NCBI GenBank assembly: GCA_035632215.1
Contig: DASQHF010000057.1
Span: forward strand, 1-11,316
From: CAIYRG01 sp035632215
Lineage (GTDB): Bacteria > Pseudomonadota > Alphaproteobacteria > Micropepsales > Micropepsaceae
DNA length: 11,316 bases
Direction of reading: 5' to 3'
The notes below the pieces were generated by a model. The model was not told the origin of the DNA. It saw only the letters and a program-made list of their open reading frames with translations, and searched no databases. Position 1 is the stretch's first letter. Each line of letters begins with the position of its first letter. The translations under genes and the position numbers were made by a program. Positions 1 through 5,844 of the stretch are shown piece by piece.

Positions 1-383
1 TCCGTGAGGCATTCCGTCCGTTCTGTCCCTCTATGCTGTCCGAGAAAAAGGACGACTATCTCGAGCTGGCGCGCGACGAGCCCTTTATGATCACCTCGTT
101 CACCTGCAAGGAGCACAAGCGCGGCAAAGTGCCCGCGGTCGTACACGCCGACAGCACGCTGCGGCCGCAGACGGTGACGGAAACCGCCAATCCGCGGTTC
201 TGGCGCCTGATCAACGAATTCGGCAATCTCACGGGAGAGTACCTGGTTCTGAATACCTCCCTGAACATCATGGGCGAGCCGATCGTGAACCATCCCCGTG
301 AGGCAGTCCGCTGCTTTTACGATAATGGCCTCGACGTGCTCGTTCTCGGCGACTACGTCCTGGAAAAGGTCCGTCAGGGTTGA
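1..383 (+). CDS. Carbamoyltransferase (NodU/CmcH family), C-terminal fragment
   Basis: Only the last ~127 residues are in the window. The frame is open from base 3 and the gene starts upstream. The visible segment begins REAFRPFCPSMLSE, then runs through VHADSTLRPQTV, a Leu-Asn-Thr-Ser-Leu-Asn stretch followed by GEPIV, and ends near GLDVLVLGDYVLEK. These are hallmarks of the C-terminal domain of carbamoyltransferases such as NodU, CmcH and TobZ, which move a carbamoyl group from carbamoyl phosphate to a hydroxyl of a sugar or similar acceptor via a carbamoyl-adenylate. The N-terminal Kae1-like catalytic half is not visible, so activity cannot be judged. The stop overlaps the start of the flippase gene by 4 nt, so the two are very probably co-transcribed and translationally coupled, which suggests carbamoylation of the glycan made by this locus. 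Family assignment is firm; the acceptor is unknown. Confidence 0.92.
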   Translation, partial: REAFRPFCPSMLSEKKDDYLELARDEPFMITSFTCKEHKRGKVPAVVHADSTLRPQTVTETANPRFWRLINEFGNLTGEYLVLNTSLNIMGEPIVNHPREAVRCFYDNGLDVLVLGDYVLEKVRQG

Positions 384-1666
384 AAGCGGGACTGCACACC
401 GTTTTGCCGTCCAGCAGCATCGGCTCTGCGCTGGTGCTCGGATTGTTCAACCAGGCAGTCGTGAGTATTGGCGGGTTCGGATGGAATCTCGCCTTGGCAC
501 GCGGGTTGCCGGCAGACGAATACGGCGTCATCGCGCTGATCACGGCGATCATTCTCTATCTGAATGGGCTTCATCAGGCGCTAATCACTTATCCGCTCTC
601 GCTCGACGCGGCTTCAGGAGACTCGCGCGAGTTTTCCCGTTCGCGAATTGTGGCCGCACTTTCTACACTGCTGTTCCAGTTCGTCTGCATTCCTGCGGTT
701 GTGATCGTGACGGCGAGAAACGCTCCCTTGAAAGCGCTTCCCCTGGCGCTTGTCGCGCTCTTCTTCTGGCAGATTCAGGAAATCAACCGGCGCAGCGCGC
801 TCGCACGGGGGCTCTATCTGGAGGCCACCTGCGGCGATGCGGTCCGGTATCTCGGCGCATTCGCGGTCGCGGCGATCCTGGCGGTCAATGGTCTCTTGTC
901 CGTGCAAGCGGCGTTTCTGGTGGTCGCGCTTGCTTCTGCCCTTGCCCTGCTTGCGACTCCGAGCACCGCCTTTTCATGGGTCCGTTTCGGACCCCTGAAT
1001 TTCGCCGCCGAGATCAAGAGCTATTGGCGCAGAGGATCGCCGGTCCTGTGGGCTGCGCTCCTCTCGGCGTTCCCGGTGACCTTCTTCCTTTGGCTGCTGG
1101 TACGGAAGGACGGTCTTGTCGCGGGCGCCGCTTTCCAAGCGCTCCTCAATATCGCCGCGATCGCGCGGCCCGTTGCGGTCGGGATCGAGAACATGCTCGT
1201 TCCCGAAATCGCTCGCCGAAAAGGCACGATGAGCTTCCACGAACTCGTCTCGATTCTCTGGCATTGCGCCTGGGTGAGCGGCGCCCTGATCGTGCCTGTA
1301 TTCGCGGTTATCCTGCTCGCGCCGCAATGGACACTCGGGCTGTTCTACGGCAGCGATGCTCCATACACCCGCTTCCCGGGTGAACTGCGGATCCTGATCT
1401 GGGTGTATGTGACCTATCCGATCGCAGCAATCTTCAGCGCGACCTTGAAAGCCTACGGCGCGAGCGAGGGCCTGATGAAGATGCAGCTCTATCCGGCGCT
1501 GACCGCCGTCATCTTAGGGCCGTTTTTGATCCTGCGGATGGGCTTGCTCGGTGCCTGTCTCACTTGGTTGGCGACTGGGCTCGTCTGCACATTGTTCGGC
1601 CTTCTCTACGTCACTCGTCTCCGTCGCTTCACCTCTTCGCGCGGAACGATCCGTCAAGCCGTCTAA
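380..1666 (+). CDS. Wzx-type polysaccharide flippase (MATE/MOP superfamily membrane protein)
   Basis: A 428-residue, very hydrophobic protein with about a dozen apolar segments along its whole length. Near the N-terminus it has the LALARGLPADEYGVIALI pattern typical of the first loop in polysaccharide-unit flippases. Such proteins translocate undecaprenyl-diphosphate-linked oligosaccharides from the inner to the outer leaflet of the inner membrane. The chosen start is TTG at 380, which overlaps the TGA of the carbamoyltransferase (TTGA overlap). An AAAAGG stretch about 10 nt upstream may serve as ribosome binding site. A start further downstream would cut into the first membrane segment. Wzx proteins diverge strongly, so the exact substrate cannot be read from sequence. 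A related multi-TM exporter of the same superfamily is the main alternative. Confidence 0.85.
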   Translation: MKAGLHTVLPSSSIGSALVLGLFNQAVVSIGGFGWNLALARGLPADEYGVIALITAIILYLNGLHQALITYPLSLDAASGDSREFSRSRIVAALSTLLFQFVCIPAVVIVTARNAPLKALPLALVALFFWQIQEINRRSALARGLYLEATCGDAVRYLGAFAVAAILAVNGLLSVQAAFLVVALASALALLATPSTAFSWVRFGPLNFAAEIKSYWRRGSPVLWAALLSAFPVTFFLWLLVRKDGLVAGAAFQALLNIAAIARPVAVGIENMLVPEIARRKGTMSFHELVSILWHCAWVSGALIVPVFAVILLAPQWTLGLFYGSDAPYTRFPGELRILIWVYVTYPIAAIFSATLKAYGASEGLMKMQLYPALTAVILGPFLILRMGLLGACLTWLATGLVCTLFGLLYVTRLRRFTSSRGTIRQAV

Positions 1667-1702
1667 CGCTCTGCAAGGTTCGTGGCGTTTGACCCGCCTC
1701 GT

Positions 1703-1731
1703 TTGTCACGGCGCAACCGAACTGCGATAAG
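1703..1731 (+). promoter_or_regulatory. Candidate sigma70-type promoter for the glycosyltransferase gene
   Basis: TTGTCA at 1703-1708 and GATAAG at 1726-1731 are separated by exactly 17 nt, with an extended -10 TGC at 1723-1725. The -35 matches the consensus TTGACA at 5 of 6 positions and the -10 matches TATAAT at 4 of 6. Transcription would begin near 1738, giving a leader of about 75 nt before the GTG start at 1813. The 146-bp gap after the flippase gene fits a separate transcription start. This was read by eye and not tested. Confidence 0.45.
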
Positions 1732-1742
1732 CGCCGCACATG

Positions 1743-1754
1743 CTCCATATGGAG
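1743..1754. promoter_or_regulatory. Perfect 12-bp palindrome just downstream of a candidate promoter
   Basis: CTCCATATGGAG is a perfect palindrome with no spacer. It begins about 5 nt after the predicted transcription start of the glycosyltransferase gene, a position where a bound repressor could block transcription. No known operator is recognised. A 12-bp palindrome can also occur by chance, so function is speculative. Confidence 0.3.
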
Positions 1755-1812
1755 TGAAAAGGAAGGGAATGGTGGAGCTAGTTTCCGTGGCTTCGCAACG
1801 GGTCTGCCTCCC

Positions 1813-2949
1813 GTGAGGCCGAGACTCGCGTTCGTATCGACCTCGAACGCGGCTGACCCAAACGCGGAGTCGGGTTGTCCCTATTCGATGCGGGCGCAGC
1901 TCAAAAAGCGCTTCGATGTGGTCGACGTTTTCCCTCTCTCGCTGCCGGGCGAGCGCATGTGGTTTCCCCTCCGTGTCGCTTATCGGATAGCCGGGCGCAC
2001 CTATCACCCCTCACGCGAGCCCGCGCTCCTAAAGCGGCTGGCGCGCCGCATCGAGCCTGCACTCAAGGCAATCGATCCGGACGTGGTGTTCGCTCCATCC
2101 TCGATCCCGATGAGTTTCGTCGAAACCAAGCGCCCGGTGATATTTGCGGCCGACCAAGTGTTCTGCGATTTCGTCGACAGCTGGTATCTCCGCCGCCCAT
2201 CGTCCTCGCGCTTCCGTAGGATCGGTGATGCACAGGAGCAGCGCGCCATCGCGCGCGCCTCCGGGATCAGCTATCCTTCGGAGTGGGCGGCACAGAGCGC
2301 GCGCACGCGTTACGACGCGGACCCGGCTAAGATCGCCGTCATCCCCTATGGGGCAAATCTTCTGCGCGAGCTGCCGGAAGACGATGTCGAGGCGGCCATT
2401 GCTTCGCGACCCTTCGATCGCTGCGAACTCGTACTCATCGGACGCGATTGGCGCCGCAAGGGCGGCGATGTGCTCGTCTCGACGGTAGAGGAGCTCCATC
2501 GGCTCGGACTGCAAACGCAGGCGACAATCATTGGCGCCGATCCCACCGGGCTCCCGCGCGACCGCTTCAGGATTCTTCCGTTTCTGGACAAAGCGACGCC
2601 CGAGGGTTTCGCGCAATTCGCCTCCATCATGTTCGGCGCGCACTTCCTGTTCCTGCCATCGCGCGCGGAGTGTTTCGCCCACGCGTTTTGCGAGGCCTTC
2701 GCGTTCGGCGTCCCCGCGATCGGCTCTAGCGTGGGGGGCATTCCGTCCCTGGTCCGAGACGGGGAAACCGGATTTCTGCGTGCTCCCGATACGCAGGCGC
2801 CCGAATTCGCGCGATTGATCCTGGAAACGCTTGAGAGCCCTTCGGGCTACCGCCGGATGGCACGGGCGGCACGGGAGGATTACCGTTTAAGGCTCAATTG
2901 GGGCACGTTCGGCAGACGCTTGAACGATTTCATCCTTGCTCGGGTTTAA
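1813..2949 (+). CDS. Glycosyltransferase, GT4-type (GT-B fold)
   Basis: A 378-residue cytoplasmic protein without membrane segments. The N-terminus RLAFVSTSNAADP and the following SGCPYSM loop fit the acceptor-side domain of GT4 enzymes. The C-terminal half has GRDWRRKGGDVLV (donor-domain start) and the EX7E element in AECFAHAFCEA, with glutamates at about residues 286 and 294. It is followed by GGIPSLVRDGETGFL, the usual nucleotide-sugar binding end. Such retaining enzymes add a sugar from a nucleotide donor to the lipid-linked repeat unit. GTG at 1813 is the first usable start in this frame; no strong Shine-Dalgarno is seen. The gene lies between the flippase and chain-length genes, consistent with repeat-unit assembly. 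Donor and linkage cannot be predicted. Confidence 0.9.
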   Translation: MRPRLAFVSTSNAADPNAESGCPYSMRAQLKKRFDVVDVFPLSLPGERMWFPLRVAYRIAGRTYHPSREPALLKRLARRIEPALKAIDPDVVFAPSSIPMSFVETKRPVIFAADQVFCDFVDSWYLRRPSSSRFRRIGDAQEQRAIARASGISYPSEWAAQSARTRYDADPAKIAVIPYGANLLRELPEDDVEAAIASRPFDRCELVLIGRDWRRKGGDVLVSTVEELHRLGLQTQATIIGADPTGLPRDRFRILPFLDKATPEGFAQFASIMFGAHFLFLPSRAECFAHAFCEAFAFGVPAIGSSVGGIPSLVRDGETGFLRAPDTQAPEFARLILETLESPSGYRRMARAAREDYRLRLNWGTFGRRLNDFILARV

Positions 2950-2961
2950 CGCGTGGACGAT

Positions 2962-2976
2962 TGCCGTGCGGCGGCA
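2962..2976 (+). terminator. Small GC-rich hairpin after the glycosyltransferase gene (weak terminator candidate)
   Basis: TGCCG at 2962-2966 can pair with CGGCA at 2972-2976 around a 5-nt loop, starting about 12 nt after the stop codon. The stem is short and there is no run of T after it, so termination would be weak at best. Confidence 0.2.
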
Positions 2977-2979
2977 TGA

Positions 2980-3009
2980 TTGTTCGCGCTGCGGGGCCCG
3001 TGCTAGGCT
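2980..3009 (+). promoter_or_regulatory. Possible sigma70-type promoter for the chain-length gene
   Basis: TTGTTC at 2980-2985 and TAGGCT at 3004-3009 are 18 nt apart, with an extended -10 TGC at 3001-3003. This places transcription start about 40 nt before the TTG codon at 3058. Both boxes are imperfect matches, so this is a moderate guess supported mainly by position. Confidence 0.3.
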
Positions 3010-3042
3010 CCGTCGCCGAATTGGCTAGGAATTCAACCGCTT

Positions 3043-3050
3043 AAGGGGGA
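3043..3050 (+). promoter_or_regulatory. Ribosome binding site that fixes the TTG start at 3058
   Basis: The purine-rich AAGGGGGA lies 7 nt upstream of TTG 3058. It is one of the clearest Shine-Dalgarno-like sequences in the window and supports this TTG as the true start of the Wzz-type gene. Confidence 0.5.
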
Positions 3051-3057
3051 ATTCGCT

Positions 3058-3981
3058 TTGAGTCCGCTGACCGCCGTACCCGACAGCGAGCTTCCATCTC
3101 AATGGCGCGCAAGCGACGAAGGCGACGGGCTCACCTTCTTCTTCACGGCTCTGCGTAGGAGCTGGTTCCTGATCCTCTTCATCGTCGCGGCCTCCGTCGG
3201 AGCTTCCGTCTACGTCGTCCTCAACATGGAGCCCTATTGGCGCGCCGAGATCGTGGTCATGCCGGTCAACCGCAACGATCCGGGTTCGCTTAACTCCACG
3301 ACTCCCGCTTTCGGGGCGCTGGCGAATTTCGTCGGCAGGCAGGACCCGCTCAAGGACGAAGCGATCGCCGTGCTTCGTTCGCGAGAGCTCTTCGATACCT
3401 ATGCGAAAGCGAAGAATATCCTTCCCATTCTGTTCAAGCGGCGATGGGATCCCGAGACCAATAACTGGAATGTGCCGGCCGAGCGCGTCCCAACCCTGCG
3501 GGAAGCCTACAGGCTCTTCGACGGCGGCATCCGCGAAATCGATGAAGACCGCCGTACCGGGATCGTCACGCTCTCCATAACCTGGACCGATCGCGAGCAG
3601 GCGGTAACCTGGGCGCGGGACATGATCGAGCTCGCCAATCAGCAGCTGCGCGACCGCGCGCTTGCGGATTCACAGCGCAACATGAAATACCTGACGGACG
3701 AGATGCGCTCATCGCCTTTGAGCTCGCAAAACGCGCTCGCGAGCGCGCTCACCAGCGCTTACGAGAAGCAGCTGCAGAACTACATGTTCGCGAAGGGCCA
3801 GAGCGAATACGCCTTCCATATCATCGACCAGCCGACGGTCCCGGACATTCGCGAGCGCGTCAGCCCGAAGCGAACGATCATCGTCGGAGCTGCCGGCGCG
3901 GGCAGTCTCGCGCTCGCGATCCTTCTCGCCTGCGCGCGCCAATCGCTCCGGCGCCGCAAGCCCGTGTTGCGGGAAGTTTGA
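3058..3981 (+). CDS. Wzz-type chain-length determinant / polysaccharide co-polymerase without kinase domain
   Basis: A 307-residue protein with the Wzz layout: a short cytoplasmic N-terminus, a first membrane helix at about residues 36-56, a long periplasmic region, and a second membrane helix at about 273-293. The second helix is preceded by the proline-containing stretch QPTVPDIRERVSPKR. The MEPYWRAEIVVMPV segment after the first helix is typical of the family. Such proteins oligomerise in the inner membrane and set polymer length by acting with Wzy. The protein ends about 15 residues after the second helix with a basic tail (RQSLRRRKP), so there is no fused tyrosine autokinase of the Wzc/ExoP kind and none is encoded elsewhere in the window. 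TTG 3058 was chosen for its ribosome binding site. The family is firm; the polymer is unknown. Confidence 0.88.
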   Translation: MSPLTAVPDSELPSQWRASDEGDGLTFFFTALRRSWFLILFIVAASVGASVYVVLNMEPYWRAEIVVMPVNRNDPGSLNSTTPAFGALANFVGRQDPLKDEAIAVLRSRELFDTYAKAKNILPILFKRRWDPETNNWNVPAERVPTLREAYRLFDGGIREIDEDRRTGIVTLSITWTDREQAVTWARDMIELANQQLRDRALADSQRNMKYLTDEMRSSPLSSQNALASALTSAYEKQLQNYMFAKGQSEYAFHIIDQPTVPDIRERVSPKRTIIVGAAGAGSLALAILLACARQSLRRRKPVLREV

Positions 3982-4117
3982 GCCAAAGGAAGCTCCATCG
4001 GGCGTTGCAACAAGCCGATTAAAACCTTCCGTTCTTCGGCCCCAATCTCCGCCATCCGCCGCATTTTCAGACCTTTGTCATTGACCAGCCGGGAGGTATC
4101 TGAGGCAGGATGAACGG

Positions 4118-4133
4118 GCACGGCAACCCGTGC
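4118..4133 (+). terminator. GC-rich hairpin in the gap between chain-length and methyltransferase genes
   Basis: GCACGG at 4118-4123 pairs perfectly with CCGTGC at 4128-4133 around a CAAC loop, and the T-rich stretch GTTTCTCGTCTTT follows a few bases later. It could end transcription from the Wzz-type gene or shape the leader of the methyltransferase mRNA. The rest of the 189-bp gap (3982-4170) shows no gene and no clear promoter. Confidence 0.3.
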
Positions 4134-4170
4134 GCAGTTTCTCGTCTTTGGCTCGCATCCGGCGGAGGTC

Positions 4171-4881
4171 ATGTACGGAGCGCTCGAACGTCTTGTCAGA
4201 TCGAAACCGCGGGATTCCCTCGTCCGCACGGCGGCGCGAGAATCCCGCCTTCTGATCCGGCACGCGCGGTTTGGCTTAAAGACAAAGCGCGCGGTTGCGG
4301 GACTGAGGGATTGTCGCGTGAATCTTGGCTGCGGCGAAAACCCGACGCCGGGTTGGGTGAACCTGGACGCCCGCTTGCTGCCGGGCAGCCTTTTTTGGGA
4401 CTGCCGGCGCCGCCTGCCCTTCGCGGACGGGTCGGTCATCGCGCTGTACACGGAGCATATGTTCGAGCATTTCGACGTCGACAGCGAGGCGATGCCATTA
4501 CTCGAGGAGTGCATGAGATGTCTCAAACCCGGCGGCGTACTGCGCATCGTGGTGCCCGACGCTGGCCGCTATATCCGTGCCTATGGCGGCCCTTGGCAGC
4601 CGCTGGTCGAAATGAAGGGCTTGATTGCGAATGGCTCCGGATGGCGCGACCACTGGCTCGAAGCGACCTACGAAACGCAGATGCAGGTCATCAACGCCGT
4701 CTTCCGTCAGAACTATGAGCACAAATACGCATATGACGAGGAAACGCTTGTGCTGATGCTCCGCCGCGGCGGGTTCTCGCGCGTGATCCGGCAGGAGTTC
4801 GGCGTCTCGATCGATCCAATGATGGCGCCCGACAACCTCGAGAAAAGGAACGAGAGCCTTTATGTCGAGGCAATCAAATAG
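4171..4881 (+). CDS. SAM-dependent class I methyltransferase
   Basis: A 236-residue soluble protein with a Rossmann-type methyltransferase core. VNLGCG at about residues 50-55 is motif I for S-adenosylmethionine, GWVNLDAR follows at strand 2, the acidic/His loop EHMFEH lies at about 95-100, and LKPGGVLRIVVPD at about 118-130 is the usual post-motif strand. The pattern is that of small predicted methyltransferases common in polysaccharide loci, which often methylate sugars; the substrate here is inferred only from context. ATG 4171 is the first usable start after an in-frame TGA at 4111. A GGAGG lies only 2 nt before it, closer than usual, so translation could be weak. The basic first 45 residues have no clear function. 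It converges on the dioxygenase gene. Confidence 0.85.
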   Translation: MYGALERLVRSKPRDSLVRTAARESRLLIRHARFGLKTKRAVAGLRDCRVNLGCGENPTPGWVNLDARLLPGSLFWDCRRRLPFADGSVIALYTEHMFEHFDVDSEAMPLLEECMRCLKPGGVLRIVVPDAGRYIRAYGGPWQPLVEMKGLIANGSGWRDHWLEATYETQMQVINAVFRQNYEHKYAYDEETLVLMLRRGGFSRVIRQEFGVSIDPMMAPDNLEKRNESLYVEAIK

Positions 4882-4900
4882 CACGGCGGGAGCCGGTGCT
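4880..4900. terminator. Hairpin between convergent genes, possible bidirectional terminator
   Basis: AGCAC-GGC at 4880-4887 pairs with GCC-GTGCT at 4892-4900 (one bulged G at 4895) around a GGGA loop, giving 8 base pairs. It starts within the methyltransferase stop codon and sits 16 nt beyond the stop of the opposing dioxygenase gene, so it could serve both. A clear T run is absent on the plus side; the minus side reads into ATTTGATT. Confidence 0.4.
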
Positions 4901-4916
4901 GTGTGAATGCAATCCC

Positions 4917-5843
4917 TCAGTGTTTGAGGCTTTGCGCGATCTTCACGGCCAAATTGCGCAGCGGCGGCCTTTCGTGCATCGACGCGAAGACATCGGTCCG
5001 TACCTTGGCCCAAAGCGAGTAGCGGCGGTGGCGTGAATCGGGTTCGCGGAATCGCATGCCGTCATGCGACCGGTAGCGAACCGCTATCGGCCGCGCGGCA
5101 TTCCGGCTTCCGAACTCGTAGCTTCCGGGCAGGTAATGCGCTGTCAGCGACTTTCGCGAAAAGGAAGGGTCGCGAGTCGGTAGCGAGCCGTGGAGCGTCC
5201 GCGAATTCCAGAACAGAACATCGCCCTTTTTCAGCTCCGGCGCGACGGCCTCGGCGCTGTGTTCCGCGAAATAATGTTTCACCAGCTCGATGTAAGGCCC
5301 ATAGGTGACGCTGTTCGCGGGATCGAGCTCAAGACGATGGGATTTCGGTACAACGTAGAACCTGCCGGCGGCCTCCTTGATGTCCTCCATAGCGACCCAG
5401 GCCGCCAAGAGATGTCCGTTGGGGAGCGAGTCGAGGTAATACCAGTCCTGATGCGGAAACGTTGCGGTGTTGAGATCGAACAGCATCGATTGCATCAGAC
5501 GGTGCTCCGCGGCGCCCGTCAGCTCGGCGAGCGCACTCCGCATCTGCGGCGCGCAGACCACATAGCGGACCGCTTCGGAAAACGCGGGGTGATCCGGATA
5601 ATCGTGAACGTCGAGAAAGGAATCGATGGCATATCCGCTCGCCGAAATCCGGTTCCTAGCCCAACGATGCGTGGATTGCCGAAAAAAATGCGCTTTGGAG
5701 GGCAGGATATCGGCGCGATAGGCAGAAAGGACGCGGTCGATGAGTGCATCGGGCACGAGCTTCTTGAAGACACAATAACCTTCGCTGAGATAGTGCTCGC
5801 GCTCGGCCACGTTCCGCTGCTCACGCTGAGCGGCCCCGGCCAC
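4917..5843 (-). CDS. PhyH-family Fe(II)/2-oxoglutarate-dependent dioxygenase
   Basis: A 308-residue soluble protein resembling phytanoyl-CoA dioxygenase-like enzymes. The N-terminal YLSEGYCVFKKLVPDALID is the usual family opening. The iron-binding triad can be placed: His131 and Asp133 in FPHQDWYY, and the distal His218 in NSRTLHGS. Arg230 (FSRKSLTAHY) is the probable 2-oxoglutarate carboxylate ligand. VVPKSHR and KKGDVLFW between them are also typical. The family hydroxylates or otherwise oxidises small molecules, including natural-product intermediates and sugars, so the substrate is open. The GTG start at 5843 lies 1 nt after the TGA of the priming transferase, indicating co-transcription and probably coupled translation. 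It may modify a sugar, lipid carrier or substituent of the polymer. All expected metal ligands are present, so it should be active. Confidence 0.85.
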   Translation of the reverse strand: MAGAAQREQRNVAEREHYLSEGYCVFKKLVPDALIDRVLSAYRADILPSKAHFFRQSTHRWARNRISASGYAIDSFLDVHDYPDHPAFSEAVRYVVCAPQMRSALAELTGAAEHRLMQSMLFDLNTATFPHQDWYYLDSLPNGHLLAAWVAMEDIKEAAGRFYVVPKSHRLELDPANSVTYGPYIELVKHYFAEHSAEAVAPELKKGDVLFWNSRTLHGSLPTRDPSFSRKSLTAHYLPGSYEFGSRNAARPIAVRYRSHDGMRFREPDSRHRRYSLWAKVRTDVFASMHERPPLRNLAVKIAQSLKH

Positions 5844-5844
5844 G

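Noticed and set aside
495..509. TGGCAC-N5-TTGC, a near-perfect sigma54 promoter match
   Set aside because: It lies inside the flippase coding region, over codons for the conserved LALARGLPADEYG stretch, with no suitable gene just downstream. Chance or coding constraint explains it better.
298..1383. 361-codon open frame overlapping the flippase gene in another frame
   Set aside because: Arg-rich, low-complexity translation without family features. The overlapping frame encodes a clear membrane protein.
4004..4011. GTTGCAAC 8-bp palindrome after the chain-length gene
   Set aside because: Too short to distinguish from chance, with no promoter or gene start nearby.
4110..4718. 202-codon plus-strand frame overlapping the methyltransferase
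   Set aside because: No family features. The competing frame has a full SAM-binding motif set.
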